This document shows, one piece after another, positions 1-6,682 of a stretch of DNA of 19,908 nt; position 1 is the stretch's first letter, and each line of letters begins with the position of its first letter. Origin of the DNA: Bacteroidales bacterium (lineage in GTDB: Bacteria; Bacteroidota; Bacteroidia; Bacteroidales; Muribaculaceae). Location: positions 1 through 19,908 of the forward strand of contig JAUNCU010000031.1 of the NCBI GenBank assembly GCA_030526455.1, given 5' to 3'. The notes under the pieces are model-generated. The model did no database searches. It was not told where the DNA came from and saw nothing but the letters and a program-made list of their open reading frames with translations. A program made the translations under genes and the position numbers.

Positions 1-1299
1 ATCTTTCAGGACATTTCCCGTGATTGAGTTGGCGGAAAACTCCTTGTGGCAAGGGATGTCGATTAAGAAATACGAGCGTGCTTCGTCGGTTTCAATTGAG
101 GCGCGTGAAGAACCATTTGCGCTCAACTTCTGCTGAATTGTGGGAATGCCAGTGGCACGTCCTTCGGTCAGTTCCAATTCTTTCAGGAATTCACCCAAAC
201 GACGATTTGTGTACCGGCGTGAGCGCAGCATCTTTGCCTCTTTGATGGCTTCGTCGGGGATGGTGTGGTTAGGGCCGCCAAAATTCAGAATACTAATCTT
301 GTCGGGTTCGATGGTGATTTCCACTGGTTCGCGTTCCAGATAATCTCTGTGGAAAAGGCTGTTGACCACCGCCTCTTCTAGTGCCTGGTAAGGGAAATTG
401 AATGTGGTGACAGAGCGAGCGCTTTCGCTGGGCTTGTGAATCTTCTTCTTGATTACATTGTTGCTGAGGAAGTTCATAGTGTCGCGAATCATCTTGGGTA
501 CGCACCCTTTGATAGGAGCCACCTCAATCATGTTATCAGGGTCGTTAATCCGGCCGTTAGGGAAAATTACGATTTCTACTTGCGTGGTTTTGAAAAACCT
601 TTCGGGATGATTGCAGAACATCATTGCCGCAACATTCTTGATTTTGTATCCTTCAGGTGTGGATTCAAGCAGGTCCATTTGGTCGAGCACTTTCAGCAGG
701 TTTTCGCCTGCAAGGTCTTGCTCTGCCAGGTCGCTTTTTACCTCCACAAGGTAGTCTCTGAGAAGCGAAGATGATATGTCTTTTAACTGGATAGCGTCGT
801 TGCCTCTGTCGTCGAATGGGGTGCGGTTGGCAAGGTTGATAAGTTCTCGCTCATATTCACCCTTAGGCACAATACTGCTGCTGTTATAGCGAATGTAGAA
901 ATTGTAGTCTTTTTGCTTTGCTGTGATTTTTGAGGGCACTTTGTAGGGGCGTCGTTCGCCTGCCGTCACTCTGATGACCAACACCGTTTTTCCGTCGATA
1001 TGCTCGATGAATAGGCGTGGCTGGTAGTAGGGTTGAATGAGGTTGTTGTACCCCACCATGTCTTTTTCAATTTTCTCGATAGTGTCGGTGTCGATGCCAG
1101 TTACTGGGCGAATGGCTTTTCCGTTCTGCTCATCAACGCCCACCACGATGATACCGCCGCCGGTGTCTTCAAAATCGTTGGCAAAGGCGCAAATGCTGCG
1201 ATAGATGGCATCAGGGTTCCATCCTTTTTTGAATTCCAACTGGCTGCTCTCAATTGCATTGCCGGAAAGAAGTTTTTCTATGTTTATGGGTGATGCCAT
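1..1299 (-). CDS. AlbA_2 (Schlafen-type) domain protein with RecG-like ATP-binding C-terminus, partial
   Basis: The reading frame is open from an ATG at 1299 down to the window edge (433 codons, C-terminus missing). Residues 17-27 read ESSQLEFKKGW, the usual opening of the AlbA_2 domain, followed near residues 45-60 by GGGIIVVGVDE, its glycine-rich strand. This domain covers roughly the first 140 residues. The second half has the HATPase_c_4 / RecG-like C-terminal pattern: FHRDYLEREPVEI near 315, NFGGP near 338, a basic stretch SRRYTNRRLGEFLKELEL, then GRATGIP near 381. Proteins of this architecture are usually labelled putative transcriptional regulator or ATP-binding protein; a nucleic-acid role is likely, but no function can be fixed from sequence. 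A TAtcTTTG box lies 35 bases upstream, so it probably has its own promoter rather than belonging to the polysaccharide operon above it. Base composition is lower in G+C than the acyltransferase next door. Confidence 0.85.
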   Translation of the reverse strand, partial: MASPINIEKLLSGNAIESSQLEFKKGWNPDAIYRSICAFANDFEDTGGGIIVVGVDEQNGKAIRPVTGIDTDTIEKIEKDMVGYNNLIQPYYQPRLFIEHIDGKTVLVIRVTAGERRPYKVPSKITAKQKDYNFYIRYNSSSIVPKGEYERELINLANRTPFDDRGNDAIQLKDISSSLLRDYLVEVKSDLAEQDLAGENLLKVLDQMDLLESTPEGYKIKNVAAMMFCNHPERFFKTTQVEIVIFPNGRINDPDNMIEVAPIKGCVPKMIRDTMNFLSNNVIKKKIHKPSESARSVTTFNFPYQALEEAVVNSLFHRDYLEREPVEITIEPDKISILNFGGPNHTIPDEAIKEAKMLRSRRYTNRRLGEFLKELELTEGRATGIPTIQQKLSANGSSRASIETDEARSYFLIDIPCHKEFSANSITGNVLKD

Positions 1300-1333
1300 G
1301 TGATGGTGATTATATCATAAGTTTTTGTTCTCG

Positions 1334-1341
1334 CAAAGATA
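1334..1341 (-). promoter_or_regulatory. Bacteroidota -7 promoter box (TAtcTTTG) for the AlbA_2 gene
   Basis: The minus strand reads TATCTTTG, an exact match to the TAnnTTTG -7 consensus of the Bacteroidota primary sigma factor, 35 bases before the ATG at 1299. It is preceded by a run of T on the minus strand. No convincing -33 TTTG element was found at the expected distance. Confidence 0.55.
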
Positions 1342-1380
1342 CAAAAAAAAAATTATTCTTCGTCAGACCACCCTCTTTCT

Positions 1381-2400
1381 CTACACCCCCACGAGGTATT
1401 TGCTTTTGGGGAGGAGGGCGAGGAGGCGCACGGCTAGGTAACTGAGGATGGCGGCGGTGGCTATGAGCAGGGGAATGGCGGCCTCGGTGGGGAGTGCCCA
1501 CTGCTGGAACAGGGGCCACAGGGCGTGGCGAATGATGTAGATGTGCACGAGGTAGATGCCGAAACTGTGCTGGGCGAAGTTGTAGTACATTTTCTCGGCC
1601 CAGGGCTTGAGCGGCATGTGCTTGAGCAGCACGAAGTAGCAGCAGCATAGGGCTATGGTGGGCAGGCTGAGGCGGTGGTTGAGGGTGCGTATGGGCAGCG
1701 AGGTGCACAGGTGCAGCGCCAGCGGCACGCCTATGGCGGCTGCGATGGCCACGATGTGCCATCTCTTGAAGCGCTTGATGTTCACGTATTTGCGCAGGTA
1801 ATAGCCCATCACGGCAGCCCACAGGTAGCCCCAGAAGTAATACACAGCGCCATTCTGGTAGTCGATGAGGCCACGCAGGTCTTTGTGGATGTGGGTGAGA
1901 TAGGGGATGGTGAGGGTGAATGCCCACACGCCTAGGTAGAATTGCAGTTCGCGCTTGGTGGTGTGCTGCAGCCAGGTGGCGAGGATGGGCGTGAGCAGGT
2001 AGATGCCGAAAATGGCGTAGATAAACCAGTAGATGCCTTGCTGCGGCGAGAAGGGGATGAGCATCACCTTGGTGAAGAAGGCGTCCCACGTGAGTGAGGT
2101 GGTGCACTTGTCGATGAGTAGCGAGACGAGTGTCCACAGCACCATGGGCAGCACCACGCGACTCACGCGCTGCTTGAGAAATGGGATGGCGGGCTTGGGC
2201 TTATAGAGCACCAGTGCGCCCGAAATCATGAAAAACAGGATGGATGCCCCCGCCATGGTGTAGTGGTTGTAGAGGTCCATCGCCAGGCTCTTGGGCGTGC
2301 CAGGCATGGCCACGTGGGTGGAAATCACGAAAAGGCAAGCGGTGGAGCGAATGGCGTCGATCCAGTAGGCGCGGGGTTGCGATATCTTTGTTGCTGACAT
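1381..2400 (-). CDS. Acyltransferase family 3 membrane protein (OafA/WecH type)
   Basis: This 339-residue, highly hydrophobic protein has about ten predicted membrane segments. The N-terminus (Y12-W-I-D15-A-I-R18 ... THVAM, with H29) matches the Acyl_transf_3 signature, in which an Asp/Arg pair and a following His in the first helix are conserved. Family members transfer acetyl or succinyl groups from the cytoplasmic side onto polysaccharide, O-antigen or other envelope glycans. The gene starts 33 bases after the LicD-family stop and is the last gene of a minus-strand run beginning with the flippase, so it probably decorates the same surface glycan. Substrate and acyl group cannot be told from sequence. 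Length is typical of the family. Confidence 0.88.
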   Translation of the reverse strand: MSATKISQPRAYWIDAIRSTACLFVISTHVAMPGTPKSLAMDLYNHYTMAGASILFFMISGALVLYKPKPAIPFLKQRVSRVVLPMVLWTLVSLLIDKCTTSLTWDAFFTKVMLIPFSPQQGIYWFIYAIFGIYLLTPILATWLQHTTKRELQFYLGVWAFTLTIPYLTHIHKDLRGLIDYQNGAVYYFWGYLWAAVMGYYLRKYVNIKRFKRWHIVAIAAAIGVPLALHLCTSLPIRTLNHRLSLPTIALCCCYFVLLKHMPLKPWAEKMYYNFAQHSFGIYLVHIYIIRHALWPLFQQWALPTEAAIPLLIATAAILSYLAVRLLALLPKSKYLVGV

Positions 2401-2433
2401 GTGTGGTTGAAAATCAGAGGGAGGGAAAAAGGG

Positions 2434-3204
2434 TTACACTTCCACGGCTTTCACGCAGTGGGTGATGCGCTGGTCTTCGGGCGGAATCTGCATGTAGTCG
2501 CCGTAGAGGATGGTGAGGTATTCGTCGTAGGCGGCGGGGGCGTCGTAGAGGCGTCCTTCAAATTCCACCTTCACCACCTCGTCGAAGAGGCGTCGGGGAA
2601 ACAGATAGCGAAGCGCGGTGGGCATGTGGGCCACATATTGGGCGCCGTCGAATGCCTTGCGGCGGCTGCACAGGGTCACGAGGCGGGCAAAGGCTTTGGT
2701 GCCTATCATCTTCACCACGCGCCACTTCCAGGGCTTGTTGCCCGGAGGGCACTGCTTAAACGATGCCGAGGCGCGGCAGGAGTTGAAATACTGCGCCATC
2801 TTTTTCTGCAGCGTGGGTTCCTGGGCGTTCACGCCGTCGAGCGGGAAGATGTCCACCCACAGACCGTTGCCGGCGAAGTCGTCGAGTTCCTCCTCCATCA
2901 GTCGGGTGGAGAGATCCACCACCTTGGCATAGTGGTAAGGGTAGCCCTTTGCGCGAGGCGTGAGTGTAACGAATCGGCTGTGGGGCGTTGCGAGCATCAC
3001 CTTCAGCAACTGCTCATAGTCGGCGCGCGGCATCGATATGTCGATGTCGTCGTCCCACGGGATAAACCCCTTGTGGCGAACGGCGCCCAGCAGCGACCCG
3101 TAACTCAAATAATAGCGCAACCCATGCTCCTGACACAGGTGCACGATATAGTCAAGAATCTCAACTTCTTTAGCCTTAACTTGCGATGGCGAGAGTAATT
3201 GCAT
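2434..3204 (-). CDS. LicD family phosphotransferase
   Basis: From the ATG at 3204 the protein has 256 residues. Residues 36-55 carry the LicD/Fukutin nucleotidyltransferase-fold signature: GSLLGAVRHKG, then FIPWDDDID with the acidic cluster D51-D53 and D55 that would bind metal, then MPRADYEQLL. LicD enzymes transfer phosphocholine or other phospho-substituents to surface glycans; the donor is not predictable here. An in-frame ATG at 3258 would add 18 residues, but they do not look like the family. The motif TTCAGTGTAGA, which also lies just before the flippase start, sits 10 bases upstream of 3204, so I prefer 3204. It lies between the DUF1016 gene (74 bases upstream) and the acyltransferase (33 bases downstream). 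Confidence 0.88.
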   Translation of the reverse strand: MQLLSPSQVKAKEVEILDYIVHLCQEHGLRYYLSYGSLLGAVRHKGFIPWDDDIDISMPRADYEQLLKVMLATPHSRFVTLTPRAKGYPYHYAKVVDLSTRLMEEELDDFAGNGLWVDIFPLDGVNAQEPTLQKKMAQYFNSCRASASFKQCPPGNKPWKWRVVKMIGTKAFARLVTLCSRRKAFDGAQYVAHMPTALRYLFPRRLFDEVVKVEFEGRLYDAPAAYDEYLTILYGDYMQIPPEDQRITHCVKAVEV

Positions 3205-3278
3205 AATATAATATTTCAGTGTAGATGAAGGTAAAAAAAATAGCAAATCCGTTGCCATTTAATAAACATAGGGATTAA

Positions 3279-4367
3279 TTATTCCTCTTTAAAGTTGTTT
3301 TCAGATTGTTTGAGGTAGAATATCTCCTTTTGGCGTTCAATTTCAATTCGGAGTTGTTCTTGCGATGGCATATAAGTCATAAATTTTGATGCAAACAATT
3401 GGTCGTTATCATGTAGTACAGAATAGCGAGCAATGTCTTCATCAGTGTCATCGCAGAGCAAAATCCCAATGGTAGGATTGTCGTCAACAGAGCGCTGGCG
3501 TTCGTCGTACATTCTTACATACATATCCATTTGCCCTACGTCTTGATGCGTGATCTTTGCAGTTTTCAAGTCGATTAGCACAAAGCATTTTAATATGTAG
3601 TTATAGAAAACCAAGTCGATATAGTAGTCTTGCTTTTCTGTATGAATGTGCTGCTGACGTGCCACGAAAGCAAAACCTTTTCCCATCTCAAGTAAGAATT
3701 TTTCAAGATTATCAATAATGGCTTGTTCAAGTTCTGATTCGCGGAAAGAACTATCTCCAGTGAATCCAAGAAATTCACCCACAACAGGATTTTTGATAAA
3801 ATCTATCGGGTCAGCAGATTGTAGAGGGGCTGTGAGTTGAAGCATCTCTTTTTCAACCAGATCTTTACGCTGTGAAGAAAGTATTCGGTAGTAGTATTGT
3901 GAACTGATATTTCGCTGTAGCGTGCGCACACTCCAGTTTTGTGCGAGAGCTTCTTGCTCATACCAGTTTCTTGCATCGTCGTTTATCTCTTGAATAAGAG
4001 TTCGATAATGAGACCATGAAAGAATTCTCGATGATTTTCCACACGCCGTGTGGAAAATCTTAGGAAAAGACTCGTGGAATCTTACAAAACTATAGAGATT
4101 TGATTTCGTAAACCCTTTACCATAAACGGCTGTGAGTCGTTTTGATAATAATTTTATGATAGTTGCACCATATTCGGCACGGTCTGCACCTTTCAATTCT
4201 TCTTCTGCTATCAGTTTGCCGATGGACCAATTGCGGCGCACTAATGCTTCGTTTACTTGGCGGTAGGCGAATGAACGGGCCTCCTCAATAAAGGAAGATG
4301 CTCGGGTGAAGAGGAATTCCAACTGGTTTGGAACTAGGTGATTATTGGCTTTAGGCAGGTTATCCAT
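3279..4367 (-). CDS. DUF1016 / PD-(D/E)XK nuclease family protein (YhcG-like)
   Basis: This 362-residue protein has two parts. The N-terminal DUF1016_N region (about residues 20-160) includes RQVNEALVRRNWSIGK, AEYGATIIKLLSKRL, GFTKSNLYSFVRFHESFP and LSWSHYRTL, all characteristic of the family. The C-terminal nuclease-like domain (about 185-345) has YYIDLVFYN (D251) followed by FVLIDLK (D266, K268), the D...DxK arrangement of the PD-(D/E)XK fold, with an upstream acidic helix SELEQAIIDNL. The active-site residues appear intact. The cellular role of YhcG-like proteins is not established. It starts 9 bases after the flippase stop, so it is co-transcribed with glycan genes, but it is visibly AT-richer than they are, suggesting later acquisition. 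A perfect 12-bp inverted repeat lies inside the coding region (4033-4059). Confidence 0.9.
   Translation of the reverse strand: MDNLPKANNHLVPNQLEFLFTRASSFIEEARSFAYRQVNEALVRRNWSIGKLIAEEELKGADRAEYGATIIKLLSKRLTAVYGKGFTKSNLYSFVRFHESFPKIFHTACGKSSRILSWSHYRTLIQEINDDARNWYEQEALAQNWSVRTLQRNISSQYYYRILSSQRKDLVEKEMLQLTAPLQSADPIDFIKNPVVGEFLGFTGDSSFRESELEQAIIDNLEKFLLEMGKGFAFVARQQHIHTEKQDYYIDLVFYNYILKCFVLIDLKTAKITHQDVGQMDMYVRMYDERQRSVDDNPTIGILLCDDTDEDIARYSVLHDNDQLFASKFMTYMPSQEQLRIEIERQKEIFYLKQSENNFKEE
4033..4059. repeat. Perfect 12-bp inverted repeat inside the DUF1016 gene
   Basis: GATTTTCCACAC (4033-4044) and GTGTGGAAAATC (4048-4059) are exact reverse complements separated by GCC. The segment encodes residues 103-112 of the DUF1016 protein (KIFHTACGKS), just before the conserved LSWSHYR motif. 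It could form a strong hairpin in the mRNA. Confidence 0.8.
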
Positions 4368-4376
4368 AGGCGTTCT

Positions 4377-5813
4377 TTACTTTTTCTTTTTTAGGTAGGA
4401 TAGGCATTCGGCCATGATTTCGGCTTGGAAGAGTTTCATGGCTCCTATGTAGAGTGCGGCGGCGAGGATGATTCTAGCCACGAGCACGATCACGTGATGC
4501 TCAATCCAGAAGGTGGCAAAATAGGTGGCCGCCATCACTGCGGCGGCGATGAGCATGAAGGGAACGATGTCGAGCAGCGTGTGCAGCAGGCGCAGGCCTA
4601 TGAGGCGCTTTGCCACCACTTGCCATGCCAGCAGCCAGAGGATGATGAAGGCGCTGTAGGCAATCACCATCACGGTGAGTCCCATGTGCTTGAAGGCGAA
4701 AATCACCGCCACTTGCAGCGCGATTTGTGCAACGTTGCACCACAGGTAGAGGTCGCTGCGGCCACTGCTGATGGCGAGGTTTTGATACATGGTGTAGAAG
4801 GGCACGAAGGCACCCGCCACACACAGGATGCGCAGCAGCGGTATACTGCCCACCCACTCGCTGCCTATGGTGCAGAGGATGAATTCCTCGGCCACCAGCG
4901 CCAGCCCAAACATGAGCGGAAACGACATGAAGGCAGTGAAGCGCATCATCTTGCGATACACACGGCAGCGGCGCTCGCGTTCGTCGCCAGCGGCCACGAG
5001 CACGGTCTGCACCACCTGCCACAGGGTGTTGGCCACAAAGGAGTTGGCCATCGTGTTCCACTTGTAGGCTTGGGTGAAGTTGCCCACCTGCTTCATGGGG
5101 AAATAGCGCCCGAAGATGAAGGTGAGGATGTTGCTGCTGAGGGTGTTGATGATGTTGGTAAAGAGAATCTTCACGCTGAAGCCAAACATCTGCTTCACGG
5201 GGCCGAAGTCGATTTTCAGCGACGGGCGCCACGGCACCACGTAGTAGCGGCCCACGTTGAGCACGCTAATGTAGATGATCTGCTGCCATGCCAGACTCCA
5301 GTAAGAATAGCCGCGGAAGGCCAGCGTGATGCCCGCCACGCCCGAGATGGCGAGTGCCAGGCAGTTGATGAAGGCCTGCTGGCGGTTCATCAGGTTCTTG
5401 TTCATGAAAGCGGCGTGGGCGATGCCAAACGACGAAATCACGAAGCCCAGAAACACGAATCTCGACAGCGCCACCAGCGCGGGCTGGTGGAAAAACTGGG
5501 CGATGAGCGGTGCGCAGCAGAAGAGCACTGCGTAGATGGCGAAACTGGCGAGAATGTTGAACCAGAACACCGAGTTGTAGTCGCGCGCAGTGGGATTCTT
5601 CAGGTTGATGAGCCCCTGCGTGAATCCGCTGCTCTGCAGGTTGCCGGCTATGAGCGTGAAGATGGTGAGCACGCCCACCATGCCATATTCGCCAGGCGAA
5701 AGCAGTCGGCCCAGGAAGATGCCGATGAGCAGATTCAGCACCTGCATGGTGCCATTGTTCATCGCGCTCCAGAACAAATTCTTTGCGGTTTTATCTTTTA
5801 GAGAGTCGGCCAT
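4377..5813 (-). CDS. WzxC-like lipopolysaccharide / oligosaccharide flippase
   Basis: This 478-residue protein has about 12-14 membrane segments and the layout of the polysaccharide transporter branch of the MOP superfamily. The N-terminus (a cytoplasmic start, then NLFWSAMNNGTMQVLNLLIG, LGRLLSPGEYGMVGVLTIF, GFTQGLINLKNPTARDYNSVFWFN) matches the WzxC/Polysacc_synt_3 pattern, in which a SPxxYG motif and an LI..K...DYN/ST..W-N segment are conserved. It should flip undecaprenyl-linked repeat units across the inner membrane. It is the first gene of the minus-strand polysaccharide operon. Its promoter and first nine codons lie in a 171-bp segment that has been tandemly duplicated upstream. The glycan substrate is unknown. 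Confidence 0.9.
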   Translation of the reverse strand: MADSLKDKTAKNLFWSAMNNGTMQVLNLLIGIFLGRLLSPGEYGMVGVLTIFTLIAGNLQSSGFTQGLINLKNPTARDYNSVFWFNILASFAIYAVLFCCAPLIAQFFHQPALVALSRFVFLGFVISSFGIAHAAFMNKNLMNRQQAFINCLALAISGVAGITLAFRGYSYWSLAWQQIIYISVLNVGRYYVVPWRPSLKIDFGPVKQMFGFSVKILFTNIINTLSSNILTFIFGRYFPMKQVGNFTQAYKWNTMANSFVANTLWQVVQTVLVAAGDERERRCRVYRKMMRFTAFMSFPLMFGLALVAEEFILCTIGSEWVGSIPLLRILCVAGAFVPFYTMYQNLAISSGRSDLYLWCNVAQIALQVAVIFAFKHMGLTVMVIAYSAFIILWLLAWQVVAKRLIGLRLLHTLLDIVPFMLIAAAVMAATYFATFWIEHHVIVLVARIILAAALYIGAMKLFQAEIMAECLSYLKKKK

Positions 5814-5828
5814 AATTATTCAGTGTAG

Positions 5829-5846
5829 AGGGCAATCCAGTGCCCT
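5829..5846. repeat. Small hairpin in the flippase 5' leader
   Basis: AGGGCA (5829-5834) and TGCCCT (5841-5846) are reverse complements with a 6-base loop. They lie between the -7 box and the start codon, so the hairpin would be in the mRNA leader. The same hairpin recurs 171 bases upstream in the duplicate copy. Confidence 0.5.
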
Positions 5847-5854
5847 GCAAACTG

Positions 5855-5862
5855 CAAAGTTA
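5855..5862 (-). promoter_or_regulatory. -7 promoter box (TAacTTTG) of the flippase operon, proximal copy
   Basis: The minus strand reads TAACTTTG, an exact TAnnTTTG match, about 42 bases before the flippase ATG. The predicted leader contains a small hairpin (5829-5846). This promoter is inside the 171-bp duplicated unit. Confidence 0.6.
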
Positions 5863-5922
5863 CAAAACTTGCCAAAGAAATACCGAAAAACCCGCCCGAA
5901 AAAACCCGCCCCCACAGCAAGA

Positions 5923-5963
5923 AAAACTCGTCGCCGGGGTCAGACCCTAATTACTACGGTTTT
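5923..5963. repeat. REP-like hairpin 1, core GGGTCAGACCC
   Basis: The core at 5937-5947 is itself a near-perfect palindrome (GGGTC-A-GACCC). It is flanked by AAAAC-T-CGT on the left (5923-5931) and ACGGTTTT on the right (5956-5963), which can pair over eight bases with one bulged T. The right arm is the first bases of duplication copy 2. Confidence 0.5.
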
Positions 5964-6127
5964 ATCTTTTAGAGAGTCGGCCATAATTATTCAGTGTAGA
6001 GGGCAATCCAGTGCCCTGCAAACTGCAAAGTTACAAAACTTGCCAAAGAAATACCGAAAAACCCGCCCGAAAAAACCTGCGCCCACAGCAAGAAAAAGTT
6101 CTATCCGGGGTCAGACCCTAATTACAA
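5957..6127. repeat. 171-bp tandem duplication, copy 2 (orphan promoter and truncated flippase start)
   Basis: This is the second copy of 5786-5956. On the minus strand it holds a duplicate ATG with the first nine flippase codons (MADSLKDKT). The frame then runs into the repeat junction and stops after VVIRV, giving a 14-residue open frame at 5943-5984 or thereabouts. Its own TAACTTTG box lies at 6026-6033, so transcription from here could read into copy 1 and the operon. Confidence 0.92.
6026..6033 (-). promoter_or_regulatory. -7 promoter box (TAacTTTG), duplicated distal copy
   Basis: This is the exact copy, 171 bases upstream, of the -7 box at 5855-5862, with identical surroundings. If active, it gives the polysaccharide operon a second, distal promoter whose transcript includes a short decoy open frame and the first hairpin core. 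Confidence 0.5.
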
Positions 6128-6132
6128 CTTTT
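6094..6132. repeat. REP-like hairpin 2, core GGGTCAGACCC
   Basis: The same core recurs at 6108-6118, now flanked by AAAAGTT (6094-6100) and AACTTTT (6126-6132), a 7-bp perfect arm pair. The left arm differs from hairpin 1 in a way that matches its own right flank. Confidence 0.5.
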
Positions 6133-6303
6133 GCTATTCTTTGCATTGCGAGAAAAATATAAAATATTGATATTGAGTAATATATCAAAAATGAAGTTGT
6201 TAAAAAGGTCTGTCCCTATTAACAACTTTCGTGAATTTTTCGTTATTTTTTTGCTTGAATGAGCCGCTTTTTAAGGTGCGGCTCGGGCAGGCGCGGCTGG
6301 GGG
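6101..6303. repeat. ~200-bp imperfect direct repeat, copy 1
   Basis: Begins with 35 bases (6101-6135) identical to 6480-6514, continues with a diverged AT-rich middle, then a conserved hairpin with core AGGTCTGTCCC and a conserved tail ending in the GC-rich segment around 6281-6303. Offset to the second copy is 377-379 bases. No open frame spans it. Confidence 0.88.
6194..6228. repeat. REP-like hairpin 3, core AGGTCTGTCCC
   Basis: AAGTTGTTAAAA (6194-6205) and TATTAACAACTT (6217-6228) pair with one mismatch around the 11-base loop AGGTCTGTCCC (6206-6216). The loop is related to the inverted GGGTCAGACCC core (its reverse complement is GGGACAGACCT, 9 of 11 identical). Confidence 0.65.
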
Positions 6304-6479
6304 AGACTGTCCGAAAACTCGGGTCACTACCACAACCGACCCTCTCCGAGGCTCTTTTCTTTGCTGTTCCTTATCTCCAAGCTGCGCTCGCGAATTGCTG
6401 CGCAATTCACTCGCTTGCATGGAGTTAACCATAATAAGCCGTCTCCGACGGCGGTTGGTGGTCGCCTAGCGTTTTTGCT
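6304..6479. other. Gene-free spacer between the direct repeats
   Basis: No supportable gene was seen. It holds two small perfect hairpins: GAATTGC/GCAATTC around TGC at 6392-6408, and GCCGTC/GACGGC around TCC at 6438-6452. A stretch at 6332-6342 (ACAACCGACCC) is 9 of 11 identical to the GGAACCGACCC loop found far away at 16897. Confidence 0.5.
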
Positions 6480-6681
6480 CTATCCGGGGTCAGACCCTAA
6501 TTACAACTTTTGCTGAATTGTACATTGTGGAAATTGTAAAATGCTAATAGTGAGTAATATACACAAAAGAAAGTTGTTAAAAAGGTCTGTCCCTTTTAAC
6601 AACTTTCGTAATTTTTTCGTTATTTTTTTTGCTTGAATGAGTCGCTTTTTTATGTTTGGCTCGGGCAGGCGCGGCTGGGGG
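6480..6681. repeat. ~200-bp imperfect direct repeat, copy 2
   Basis: Second copy of 6101-6303, ending one base before the stop codon of the AlbA_2-WYL gene at 6683. Contains the third GGGTCAGACCC core (6487-6497, without clear pairing arms) and hairpin 4. The ends are well conserved and the middle is diverged. Confidence 0.88.
6569..6607. repeat. REP-like hairpin 4, core AGGTCTGTCCC (possible terminator)
   Basis: GAAAGTTGTTAAAA (6569-6582) and TTTTAACAACTTTC (6594-6607) are perfect 14-bp arms around the 11-base loop AGGTCTGTCCC. On the minus strand the stem is followed by TTTT, and it lies about 75 bases past the AlbA_2-WYL stop, so it could also end that transcript. Confidence 0.75.
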
Positions 6682-6682
6682 G

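Larger units (their letters stand above)
5786..5956. repeat. 171-bp tandem duplication, copy 1 (contains flippase start codons and promoter)
   Basis: This unit begins inside codon 9 or 10 of the flippase gene, covers the start codon, leader hairpin and -7 box, and ends with a GGGTCAGACCC core. It recurs immediately at 5957-6127. The first ~120 bases of the two copies are identical. The roughly eight differences lie in the last 50 bases, mostly in the left arm beside the core. Confidence 0.93.

Noticed and set aside
3205..3258. LicD start at the upstream ATG (3258)
   Set aside because: The added 18 residues do not resemble the family N-terminus, and they overlap the leader motif shared with the flippase.
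4425..5801. Long open frame (458 codons) on the plus strand opposite the flippase
   Set aside because: Its translation is His/Glu/Ala-rich, low-complexity and lacks any domain, while the minus strand gives a clear flippase. It is an antisense shadow caused by GC-rich third codon positions.
6231..6516. Small plus-strand open frames of 65 and 85 codons in the repeat region
   Set aside because: They cross repeat boundaries, have no start-site context or recognisable domain, and overlap the hairpins.
5786..6681. CRISPR array
   Set aside because: Repeats are long (171 and ~200 bp), only two copies each, with no short regularly spaced units or cas genes.
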